Notes under the pieces: model-generated
What the model was told of the DNA's origin: nothing
Databases searched by the model: none
The model's input: only the letters and a program-made list of their open reading frames with translations
Program-made: the position numbers and the translations under genes
In this document: in pieces, positions 35,965-43,382 of the stretch
Position numbering within the stretch: position 1 is the first letter of the stretch
How the letters are laid out: each line of letters begins with the position of its first letter
NCBI GenBank assembly: GCA_016199805.1
Contig: JACQGC010000004.1
Span: 170,908-214,289, forward strand
Reading direction: 5' to 3'
Length of the DNA stretch: 43,382 bases
Origin: Candidatus Nomurabacteria bacterium
Lineage (GTDB): Bacteria; Patescibacteriota; Minisyncoccia; Phycocordibacterales; UBA9973

Positions 35965-37233
35965 ATGAAATTCTCAAAAAAAGTTTTAAAAAACGGTTTG
36001 CGTGTGGTAACTATACCCATGAAGGATAACCCCACGGCCACCGTGCTGGTCTTGGTGGAAGCGGGCAGTAAATACGAAGAGAAGAAAGTAAATGGAATTT
36101 CACACTTTTTAGAACACATGTGTTTCAAGGGCACCATCAAAAGGCCAAAAGCTATTGATATCTCAAGGGAATTGGACGCCATCGGCAGCCAGTACAATGC
36201 CTTTACCGCGCAGGAATACACGGGCTATTATGCCAAGTCTGACGCGAAACATTTTCACAAAATCTTTGACGTGGTTACGGATATTTACCTAAACTCCACT
36301 TTTCCGGACACAGAGATGCAAAAAGAAAAAGGTGTGATAATAGAAGAAATAAATATGTACGAAGACCTGCCAAACAGACATGTGCAGGATTTGATGATGA
36401 AGCTACTTTACGGAGACCAGCCAGCGGGTTGGAATATCGCCGGGGAGAAAGAAAATATTTTGAATATGAAGCGCGATGATTTTGTAAATTACAAAAAACA
36501 ACACTACCTGCCAGAAGCGACGGTGCTGGTGGTGTCCGGAGCGGTGACCGAGAAACAAGTGATGAGCGAAGTGAATAAAATTTTCGGTGATGCCGTCCGT
36601 GGCAAGAAAGTAGGCAAATTAAAAGTGAAAGAAGTTCAAAATCATCCAGAAGCATTGATAAATTTCAAAAAAACAGATCAGACGCATTTTGTGCTCGGCG
36701 TGCGTAGTCAGGATTTATTCAATAAAAAAAGCGCGGTGATTTCCATCTTGGGCGGAGTCCTCGGCGGGGGAATGAGTTCCCGGCTTTTCCAAAAACTGCG
36801 TGAAGAGATGGGTGTGGGCTACTATGTCCGGGCTTACAACGATGCTTACACCGACCATGGCTTTTTCCAGATTTCCGCCGGAGTGGATAATAAAAGAATA
36901 GTCGAAGTGATAAAAGCTGTTCTAGCTGAATACAATAAGTTAAAGCGGGAATTGGTAAGTAAAGAAGAATTGGAAAAAGTGAAAGAGTGCTTGATAGGGA
37001 ATATGAAGCTCGCCTTGGAATCGAGCGACGATATAGCAAATTTTTACGGCGGGCAAGAACTCCTAAAACGCGAACTCAAAAACGCCGAAGATAAAGCCAA
37101 AGAATTGAGGAAAGTTACAGCCAAACAAATACAAGACCTGGCCGAAGATATTTTCAAAGACAGTAAGCTAAACCTGGCGCTGATTGGGCCGTTTAAAGAT
37201 AAAGCGAAATTCCTGAAAATACTAAAATTCTAA
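35965..37233 (+). CDS. M16 family zinc peptidase
   Basis: HFLEHMCFKG (HxxEH) and downstream EKGVIIEEINMYEDLP. Confidence 0.93.
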   Translation: MKFSKKVLKNGLRVVTIPMKDNPTATVLVLVEAGSKYEEKKVNGISHFLEHMCFKGTIKRPKAIDISRELDAIGSQYNAFTAQEYTGYYAKSDAKHFHKIFDVVTDIYLNSTFPDTEMQKEKGVIIEEINMYEDLPNRHVQDLMMKLLYGDQPAGWNIAGEKENILNMKRDDFVNYKKQHYLPEATVLVVSGAVTEKQVMSEVNKIFGDAVRGKKVGKLKVKEVQNHPEALINFKKTDQTHFVLGVRSQDLFNKKSAVISILGGVLGGGMSSRLFQKLREEMGVGYYVRAYNDAYTDHGFFQISAGVDNKRIVEVIKAVLAEYNKLKRELVSKEELEKVKECLIGNMKLALESSDDIANFYGGQELLKRELKNAEDKAKELRKVTAKQIQDLAEDIFKDSKLNLALIGPFKDKAKFLKILKF

Positions 37234-37254
37234 TTTTTGTGTTATTATGTCCAT

Positions 37255-38328
37255 ATGTTTGACAAAGGCGATATTACGCAAATCTCTATAACCACAGGCA
37301 CAATGATTCGGGTATTTTTGGTTGTGCTCGGCGTGTTTTTGTTGTGGACTTTGCGGGAGCTGGCCATGGTGGTGCTGACCTCCATTGTCATCGCTTCGTT
37401 TATCGATTCGGCAGTTCCGCATTTTCAAAAAATCGGCATCAAGAACAGAATCTTTGGCATTGTTGTTTTTTACGCCATTGCTATTGCCGTTTTAGCCGGA
37501 GCATTTTATCTTTTCGCTCCACTCCTCATCACCGAAATTTATAATTTTTCCACCTTCCTTTCGACTTATATTCCAAACAGTTCATTCTTGAATTTTTTCC
37601 AGAACGACGCCTTTTCCGGGGCCAAAGATCTGGTCGGCACTCTCTCAGGACATTTTTCGCTGACGACTCTTTTGCTGGTGTCGAAAACTTTTGTTCTAAA
37701 TCTATCCGGTGGGTTTGTGCAAATTCTTTCGGTGGCCTTCGGCAGTATTTTCAACTTCGTGTTGATTATTCTCGTTTCATTTTATCTATCGGTGGAGGGT
37801 AACGGCATAGAAAATTTTCTGCACATTATAGTTCCGGTTCAATATGACGACTACGCTGTGGATTTATGGAATCGCTCCAGTAGGAAAATTGGCTTGTGGG
37901 TCAAGGGGCAAATGGTTCTCGGTCTTGTTGTCGGGATTCTGATTTATCTGATACTTTCTCTTCTCGGCATAGAATACGCGCTCCTTTTGGCAATTATCAC
38001 CGGGGTGATGGAGATGGTTCCGTACGGCATTTTAGTGGCGATGATTCCGACTTTCGCTTTCTCTTATCTCTCAAACGGGCTCGGTAGCGCCTTGATGGTT
38101 ACCGGCGCTTATATAATCGTCCATGAATTTGACGTGTTCCTTTTCACTCCGCTCCTCATAAAAAAGATAGTCGGCCTTTCCCCGATTGTGATTATCTTGG
38201 CCGTGGTTATCGGTTTTGAATTGGGATCTTTCTGGGGCGCTATCTTGGCCATCCCGGTGGCCGTCATTGTGATGGAATTTTTAAGCGATATTGAAAAAAA
38301 TAAAATATTAGCCAAATCAAATAAGTAA
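37255..38328 (+). CDS. AI-2E family transporter-like membrane protein
   Basis: Multiple TM segments; LVVGILIYLILSLLGIEYALLLAIITGVMEMVPYGI; start set by extended -10 at 37240-37248. Confidence 0.85.
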   Translation: MFDKGDITQISITTGTMIRVFLVVLGVFLLWTLRELAMVVLTSIVIASFIDSAVPHFQKIGIKNRIFGIVVFYAIAIAVLAGAFYLFAPLLITEIYNFSTFLSTYIPNSSFLNFFQNDAFSGAKDLVGTLSGHFSLTTLLLVSKTFVLNLSGGFVQILSVAFGSIFNFVLIILVSFYLSVEGNGIENFLHIIVPVQYDDYAVDLWNRSSRKIGLWVKGQMVLGLVVGILIYLILSLLGIEYALLLAIITGVMEMVPYGILVAMIPTFAFSYLSNGLGSALMVTGAYIIVHEFDVFLFTPLLIKKIVGLSPIVIILAVVIGFELGSFWGAILAIPVAVIVMEFLSDIEKNKILAKSNK

Positions 38329-38359
38329 GACAAACAAATAAGCTAAATAATACAAAACA

Positions 38360-39808
38360 ATGTCAGACAAAAAAAGTTTTTACATTACGACGACACTGCC
38401 CTACGTAAACGCACCGCTCCATATGGGGCACGCGCTGGAATTCGTGCGGGCGGATGCGATTGCCAGATACAAAAAACTCTCCGGCTTTGATGTGTATTTC
38501 AATACCGGCACGGACGAACACGGGATGAAGATTTACGAAAAAGCGAAAGAGAATAACTTGTCCGCGCAAGATTTTGTCGACCAAGGGTTCGTTATATTCC
38601 AAGAACAGCTGAAAATGTTTGGAGTGAGCGAAGATATTCATTATGTTCGCACCACAGATGAGCACCACGTGGCCGCGGCGCAGGAATTTTGGCAGCGGGT
38701 AAATAAAAATGGATATATTTACAAAAAAAGTTATCAAGCAAAATATTGCGTAGGTTGCGAAAGTGAAAAAACGGATTCAGAATTGAATGAAAAAGGAGAA
38801 TGCTTACTTCACCCGGGTAGAATGCTGGAATTAATTAATGAAGAAAATTATTTTTTTAAACTTTCATTGTTTGGAGATCGCCTTTTGGATTTTTATGAAA
38901 AGAATCCAAATTTCATTGTTCCCGGTTTTCGTTTAAACGAAATGAAAAATTTTATAAAGCAGGGCTTAAAGGATTTCTCAATTTCGAGGTTAAAGACAAA
39001 AATGTCTTGGGGTGTAGAAGTCCCCGAAGATAAAGACCAAGTCATGTATGTATGGTTTGATGCTCTCACTAACTATATTTCAACATTGGGTTGGCCCGAC
39101 AAATTGGAAGATTTTGAAAAATATTGGGTAAACGGAACTCCTACTCAATACTGCGGAAAAGACAACACTCGTTTCCAGTCCATAATATGGCAGGCCATGT
39201 TGATGGCGGCAGAAATACCTAATTCGCATCAGATTGTGGTGAACGGGTTTATCACAGGAGAAGGAGGCGTAAGGATGTCCAAATCCCTAGGTAACGGTGT
39301 TGACCCGAGGGATACAGTCAAAGAATACGGCACGGACGCACTGCGATATTTTCTTTTGCGTGAGATTTCTTCTTTTGAAGACAGTCCTTTCACTATTGAT
39401 AGATTTAAAGAGGCCTATAATTCGGGATTGGCAAACGGGTTGGGGAATTTGGCTTCACGCATACTCACTCTTTCGGAAAAATATTTGGAGAAATGCCCGG
39501 AGATTCCGGAAAAAACAGATTTTACGGAATACTTTGGTTTTTACGAAAAATTTGATATCAAACTGGCGACGGATTTTGTTTGGAGCAAGATAGGGGAGCT
39601 TGATAAATTTATACAAGAGAATGAACCATTTAAAGTTGTAAAAGTAGATGAGAAAAAAGGTAAAGAAATGATTTCCAATATGGTTCTACGTCTCTACGAG
39701 ATAGCTAGAATGCTAAACCCGATAATGCCGGAGACAAATGTGGCTCTCAAGAAACTGATTAGAGAAAATAAAAAACCCGAAAAGCCTTTATTCATGAGAA
39801 AAGATTAA
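38360..39808 (+). CDS. metG: Methionyl-tRNA synthetase
   Basis: TTTLPYVNAPLHMGHALEF; NTGTDEHGMKIYEKA; GGVRMSKSLGNGVDP. Confidence 0.95.
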   Translation: MSDKKSFYITTTLPYVNAPLHMGHALEFVRADAIARYKKLSGFDVYFNTGTDEHGMKIYEKAKENNLSAQDFVDQGFVIFQEQLKMFGVSEDIHYVRTTDEHHVAAAQEFWQRVNKNGYIYKKSYQAKYCVGCESEKTDSELNEKGECLLHPGRMLELINEENYFFKLSLFGDRLLDFYEKNPNFIVPGFRLNEMKNFIKQGLKDFSISRLKTKMSWGVEVPEDKDQVMYVWFDALTNYISTLGWPDKLEDFEKYWVNGTPTQYCGKDNTRFQSIIWQAMLMAAEIPNSHQIVVNGFITGEGGVRMSKSLGNGVDPRDTVKEYGTDALRYFLLREISSFEDSPFTIDRFKEAYNSGLANGLGNLASRILTLSEKYLEKCPEIPEKTDFTEYFGFYEKFDIKLATDFVWSKIGELDKFIQENEPFKVVKVDEKKGKEMISNMVLRLYEIARMLNPIMPETNVALKKLIRENKKPEKPLFMRKD

Positions 39809-39840
39809 CCTCACCCTAACCCTCTCCTGGAAGGAGAGGG
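39809..39840. repeat. Solo REP-like palindrome, family A
   Basis: CCTCACCCTAACCCTCTCCTGGAAGGAGAGGG. Confidence 0.8.
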
Positions 39841-39850
39841 AAGAAACAAA

Positions 39851-40690
39851 ATGACCCCCAAATACATAGACATACACAGCCACGTAAATTTTACCGCTTT
39901 TGACGCCGACAGAGATGCGGTTATTCGCCACGCTTTAGACAACGACACTTGGGTGATAAATGTCGGTACACAGGTGGACACTTCTCGAAGTGCAGTGGAG
40001 TTGGCCCACAAATATCCCGAAGGGGTTTATGCGGTCATCGGTTTGCATCCCATACACACCAGCGTTTCTTATCATGACAAACAGGAATTAGGTGATGAGG
40101 GAAGTGAATTCACGTCGCGCGGGGAAGTTTTTGATAAAAATATTTACCGGGAACTTTTGAAAGACCCGAAGACTGTGGCCATAGGCGAGTGCGGTTTGGA
40201 TTATTATCACTCGGGACCGGAGCTGATAGAAAAACAAAAGGAAGCCTTCGTTGCCCAAATAGAATTGGCCAATGAAATAGGTAAGCCACTCATGCTGCAT
40301 ATCCGAGATGCCTATGCCGACGCGCTGGTCATATTGAAAGAACATTCCAAGGTCAAAGGTGTGGTTCATTTTTTCACCGGCACACTTTCGGAAGCGCAAG
40401 GGTTTTTGGATTTTGGATTTATGATTTCTTTCGCCGGAGCTATAACTTTCCCTCCCAAAAAAGATGGCACAGGAGCGCATTCCCTCGAAGTCATAAAGAA
40501 TATTCCGCTCGATATGATACTCACCGACACAGATTCCCCATATGTAGCCCCCGTGCCATATCGGGGCAAGAGAAACGAGCCAGTATACGTAAGGGAAATT
40601 GTCAAAAAAATAGCGGAGGTAAAAAATTTACCCGAAGAGGAGGTGGCGCAAGCTATCGTCGCCAATGCCAAGCGAATGTTTGGTATTTAG
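39851..40690 (+). CDS. TatD family hydrolase
   Basis: IDIHSHVNFTAFD; AIGECGLDYYH; ILTDTDSPYVAP. Confidence 0.92.
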   Translation: MTPKYIDIHSHVNFTAFDADRDAVIRHALDNDTWVINVGTQVDTSRSAVELAHKYPEGVYAVIGLHPIHTSVSYHDKQELGDEGSEFTSRGEVFDKNIYRELLKDPKTVAIGECGLDYYHSGPELIEKQKEAFVAQIELANEIGKPLMLHIRDAYADALVILKEHSKVKGVVHFFTGTLSEAQGFLDFGFMISFAGAITFPPKKDGTGAHSLEVIKNIPLDMILTDTDSPYVAPVPYRGKRNEPVYVREIVKKIAEVKNLPEEEVAQAIVANAKRMFGI

Positions 40691-40735
40691 CGTTCGGGGT
40701 TGTGTTTTTAGAAGATTTTTGTTAGTATAAAATTC

Positions 40736-41227
40736 ATGCAAGAAAACGAAAACGAAATAGAGGAAAGCGCCGTGTCCAGAGTTTACGAGCTCGGATATCT
40801 TTTGGTGCCCACCATTTCTGAACAGGATTTACCGGTTGTTTTTGGCAATTTGAAAGAATTGGTTGCGTCCCTCGGGGGTGTCAGTGTTTCGGATGAAATG
40901 CCAAAAATGATTCAATTGGCCTATAAAATGGTCAAAGTCGTATCCAACGTGCGCAACAAATGGAACACCGCATACTTCGGCTGGGTTAAATTTACCATGG
41001 ATTCCGATAAAGTTTTGGAATTGAAAAAGAAGCTCGACCTCGACCCTAATTTTATTCGATTTTTAATTTTGAAAACAGTTAAAGAAAACACCATCGCCAC
41101 CAAGAGATTTGTCGGCAGAGACAACGTGCATAAAAGACCTTCAGTGAAGAAAGATGAAAATGAAGTAGTTGTGCCTATAAACAAAGAAGAGATTGATAAA
41201 GAAATAGACGCTATGGTGGCCGCATAG
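40736..41227 (+). CDS. rpsF: 30S ribosomal protein bS6
   Basis: YELGYLLVPTISEQDL...KWNTAYFGWVKFTMDSDKV; position upstream of ssb-rpsR. Confidence 0.85.
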   Translation: MQENENEIEESAVSRVYELGYLLVPTISEQDLPVVFGNLKELVASLGGVSVSDEMPKMIQLAYKMVKVVSNVRNKWNTAYFGWVKFTMDSDKVLELKKKLDLDPNFIRFLILKTVKENTIATKRFVGRDNVHKRPSVKKDENEVVVPINKEEIDKEIDAMVAA

Positions 41228-41323
41228 CGGCAAGTAGAAAGTAATCAAGTTCATAAAGTAAAAAGTAATACAAAAAACTAACTTTATAACTTTCAACATT
41301 ATAAACTTTATAACTAAACAATT

Positions 41324-41782
41324 ATGTATTTAAACAAAGCAATTGTAATAGGAAATCTTACCCGCGACCCCGAGCTCCGCTCTCTGCCTTCCGGTATTAA
41401 AGTCTGCACATTTTCATTGGCTACCAACCGCGTCTGGAAAGACAAAAACGGTGCACGTCAAGAGTCCACGGATTATCACAATGTCGTAGTCTTTGGACGC
41501 CAAGCGGAAACAGTCGCGCAATACATGAAAAAGGGAAGTTCCATCTTGGTAGAAGGACGAATGCAGACCCGAAGCTGGGACGACAAGACAACCGGAGAAA
41601 AGAAATACCGCACCGAAATAGTCGCTGACCGCACTCAATTTGGTCCCAAAGGAGGCGCTACGACAGGTGGAGCGGGAACATCGAGTGCCGGATCACAAGC
41701 ACCGGCAAAAGAAAGCAGTGGGGAGGTTGACGCCATAGAATATCCGGAAGAAGACATTAACCCTGAAGACATTCCATTCTAA
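41324..41782 (+). CDS. ssb: Single-stranded DNA-binding protein
   Basis: MYLNKAIVIGNLTRDPELRSLPSGIKVCTFSLATNR; acidic C-terminal tail DINPEDIPF. Confidence 0.95.
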   Translation: MYLNKAIVIGNLTRDPELRSLPSGIKVCTFSLATNRVWKDKNGARQESTDYHNVVVFGRQAETVAQYMKKGSSILVEGRMQTRSWDDKTTGEKKYRTEIVADRTQFGPKGGATTGGAGTSSAGSQAPAKESSGEVDAIEYPEEDINPEDIPF

Positions 41783-41982
41783 TGAAACAAGATTATTTTT
41801 CAGCCAACAACATAAAATTTATAGACTACAAGGATATTGAAATCTTAAAGAAATTTCTGAATCCAAACGGTAAGATTGTCAGCCACAAGCGAAGTGGCGT
41901 GACCTCCAAAAATCAACGCGCTTTGGCCAACGCCATCAAACACGCCAGGTTCTTGGGTCTGCTCCCATTCGTAGTTAAATAA
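41782..41982 (+). CDS. rpsR: 30S ribosomal protein bS18
   Basis: FIDYKDIEILKKFLNPNGKIVSHKRSGVTSKNQRALANAIKHARFLGLLPFV. Confidence 0.95.
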   Translation: MKQDYFSANNIKFIDYKDIEILKKFLNPNGKIVSHKRSGVTSKNQRALANAIKHARFLGLLPFVVK

Positions 41983-42010
41983 AAAAAATCCCCGAAAGGG
42001 GATTTTTTTT
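41981..42010. terminator. Bidirectional Rho-independent terminator
   Basis: AAAAAAAATCCCC-GAAA-GGGGATTTTTTTT, perfect stem. Confidence 0.93.
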
Positions 42011-42069
42011 ATTATATTGTCTACACTCGCTCCTATGCAGAACATTGCTATGTTCTGCATCTCGAGGGT

Positions 42070-42651
42070 CTACACCCTCTCGACATACTCTCCCGTCTCT
42101 GTATTTACCCTGATAGTATCTCCTTCGGAGACGAACATCGGGGCGTTTAAGTTCGCGCCGTTTTCGAGGACTATTACTTTTATACCTCCCTTGGAAGTAT
42201 CTCCGCGGACAGCCGGGGGAGCTTCTTTTACTTTGAATTCCATTTTAATCGGCATGGAGAGTTTGATTATTTTCTCTTCGTCGTCTTCGTTGGTCCAGAC
42301 CAGGGCGGTGACACTATTATTTTCCTTTAAAAATTTTACGGTGTTCCCGAGCAAAGCTTCGTCCAATTTAAACCTTTTGCTTTTGTCTTCAGGGTCGCAG
42401 AACCAATATTCGCCTTTGTTGTGATACAAGAAAGTAATTTCTCGTTTTTCCATATCGGCTTCATCGGCGGAATCGGAGACGTGAAAAGTGGCGGCGATGG
42501 TTTTACCGGAAATCAAACTCTTCAACTTCACCTGGTTTTGGGGTTTGCGTTGCTGGGTGCGGGCGACATGGCTCTCCACCACTTCGGCCGGCTCGCCATC
42601 GTGAATAATTATTTTCTTCTCGCGAATCTCGTTGTATTGTAATTGTGACAT
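42070..42651 (-). CDS. efp: Elongation factor P
   Basis: GEPAEVVESHVARTQQRKPQNQVKLKSLISGKTI; C-terminal GDTIRVNTETGEYVERV. Confidence 0.93.
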   Translation of the reverse strand: MSQLQYNEIREKKIIIHDGEPAEVVESHVARTQQRKPQNQVKLKSLISGKTIAATFHVSDSADEADMEKREITFLYHNKGEYWFCDPEDKSKRFKLDEALLGNTVKFLKENNSVTALVWTNEDDEEKIIKLSMPIKMEFKVKEAPPAVRGDTSKGGIKVIVLENGANLNAPMFVSEGDTIRVNTETGEYVERV

Positions 42652-42691
42652 ATATTTTTATATTAGCAGAAAAATTATAAAATACAACCCA

Positions 42692-42737
42692 CTACCTCAC
42701 CCCCTACCCCCTCTCCATATTAATGGCGAGGGGAGAA
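42692..42737. repeat. REP-like palindrome, left flank of DUF559 gene 2
   Basis: CTACCTCACCCCCTACCCCCTCTCCATATTAATGGCGAGGGGAGAA. Confidence 0.88.
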
Positions 42738-42770
42738 TGCAAAATACAAAAAATATTATATTATTAGTAA

Positions 42771-43121
42771 GTGGCTCAATTCAAAACAATAATTAAGGCA
42801 AGGTATTTGCGAAAGGAAAATACAGATGCGGAGCAAATACTTTGGAGGGCGCTTAGAAACAATAATCAAAAAATAAAGTGGAGAAGACAACACCCCATAG
42901 ATATGTTTATTGTAGATTTTTACGCTCCCTCTATAAAGCTAGTGATAGAATTAGGTGGAGCTACGCACAACACGAAAGATAACAAAGAATACGATAACGC
43001 CAGAACAGAATATCTAGAATCTAAATACATAAGTGTCATTAGATTTTGGAACTCAGAAGTGGAAAAGAACTTACCAGAAGTTTTAAATAAAATCAAAGAA
43101 ATTATAAAAAGATTATCGTGA
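42771..43121 (+). CDS. DUF559 (Vsr-like) endonuclease domain protein
   Basis: IKWRRQHPIDMFIVDFYAPSIKLVIELGGATH...ISVIRFWNSEV; GTG start. Confidence 0.9.
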   Translation: MAQFKTIIKARYLRKENTDAEQILWRALRNNNQKIKWRRQHPIDMFIVDFYAPSIKLVIELGGATHNTKDNKEYDNARTEYLESKYISVIRFWNSEVEKNLPEVLNKIKEIIKRLS

Positions 43122-43126
43122 ATTGG

Positions 43127-43170
43127 TTTTCCCCTCGCCAGTAATCTGGAGAGGGGCAGGGGTGAGGTGG
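43127..43170. repeat. REP-like palindrome, right flank of DUF559 gene 2 (inverted)
   Basis: Reverse complement CCACCTCACCCCTGCCCCTCTCCAGATTACTGGCGAGGGGAAAA closely matches 42692-42737. Confidence 0.88.
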
Positions 43171-43251
43171 TTGCAAATAACTGAACCATTACGCACACTT
43201 GACTAAAAATACAAACAGGTGCATAACATAAGAAGAAAGGAGAACCTCTAG

Positions 43252-43382
43252 TTACCCCTCAAGTAGGACAGAACTAATGTTTGAATAATAACTCATCGGA
43301 ATTCGAAAGCCAATAATTTCTCTCGGTCGGTCGTTTAAGAAGGAATGAATTTCCAGCAATTCTTCTTCAGTGACTGACTCAA
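43252..43382 (-). mobile_element. IS30-like transposase, C-terminal fragment running off the window
   Basis: Minus-strand translation ESVTEEELLEIHSFLNDRPREIIGFRIPMSYYSNISSVLLEG*; LNDRPRE-GF-P is typical of IS30 transposase C-termini. Confidence 0.8.

Noticed and set aside
41782-42010. Missing rplI (bL9) after rpsR as a deletion
   Set aside because: Absence of bL9 is known for parts of the CPR, and the terminator directly after rpsR looks native; not treated as anomalous.
1-43382. Alternative genetic code (UGA = Gly, as in SR1/Gracilibacteria)
   Set aside because: Conserved genes read full length with UGA as stop; no in-frame TGA needed in any recognised CDS.

Overview
The window is a 43.4 kb AT-rich, gene-dense segment with very short intergenic gaps. 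Gene content points to a CPR/Patescibacteria (Parcubacteria-like) genome; this lineage call is an inference. The backbone is housekeeping: pilB/pilC and minor pilins, tpiA-pgk, recJ, rnhA, split comEC, sod, glyA, tmk, dut, argS, a Pif1-like helicase, ileS, recO, glyS, an M16 peptidase, an AI-2E family transporter, metG, tatD, rpsF-ssb-rpsR and efp. Standout signals: (1) A 160-aa PaaX/Cas2-like protein gene is bracketed by two near-identical 38-bp palindromes in inverted orientation, a REPtron-like layout with no CRISPR. (2) Two DUF559 (Vsr-like) endonuclease genes are each bracketed by inverted GC-rich REP-like palindromes. Solo copies lie elsewhere, and two appear inserted in frame in recJ and the helicase gene. 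(3) A 1289-aa IleRS has an internal histidine-phosphatase (RHG) domain, a C-terminal HD domain and a VLHT sequence at the HIGH position. It sits behind a T-box leader with a very short Stem I and is followed by a candidate 2H phosphoesterase. (4) Many genes have an extended -10 box (TGnTATAAT) 6-8 nt before the ATG, which predicts leaderless mRNAs. (5) An anomalous GC-rich gene of acidobacterial (TIGR03437) type lies next to an AbiEii-type toxin module flanked by a 33-bp direct repeat. All product names come from reading the supplied translations; no database search was run.
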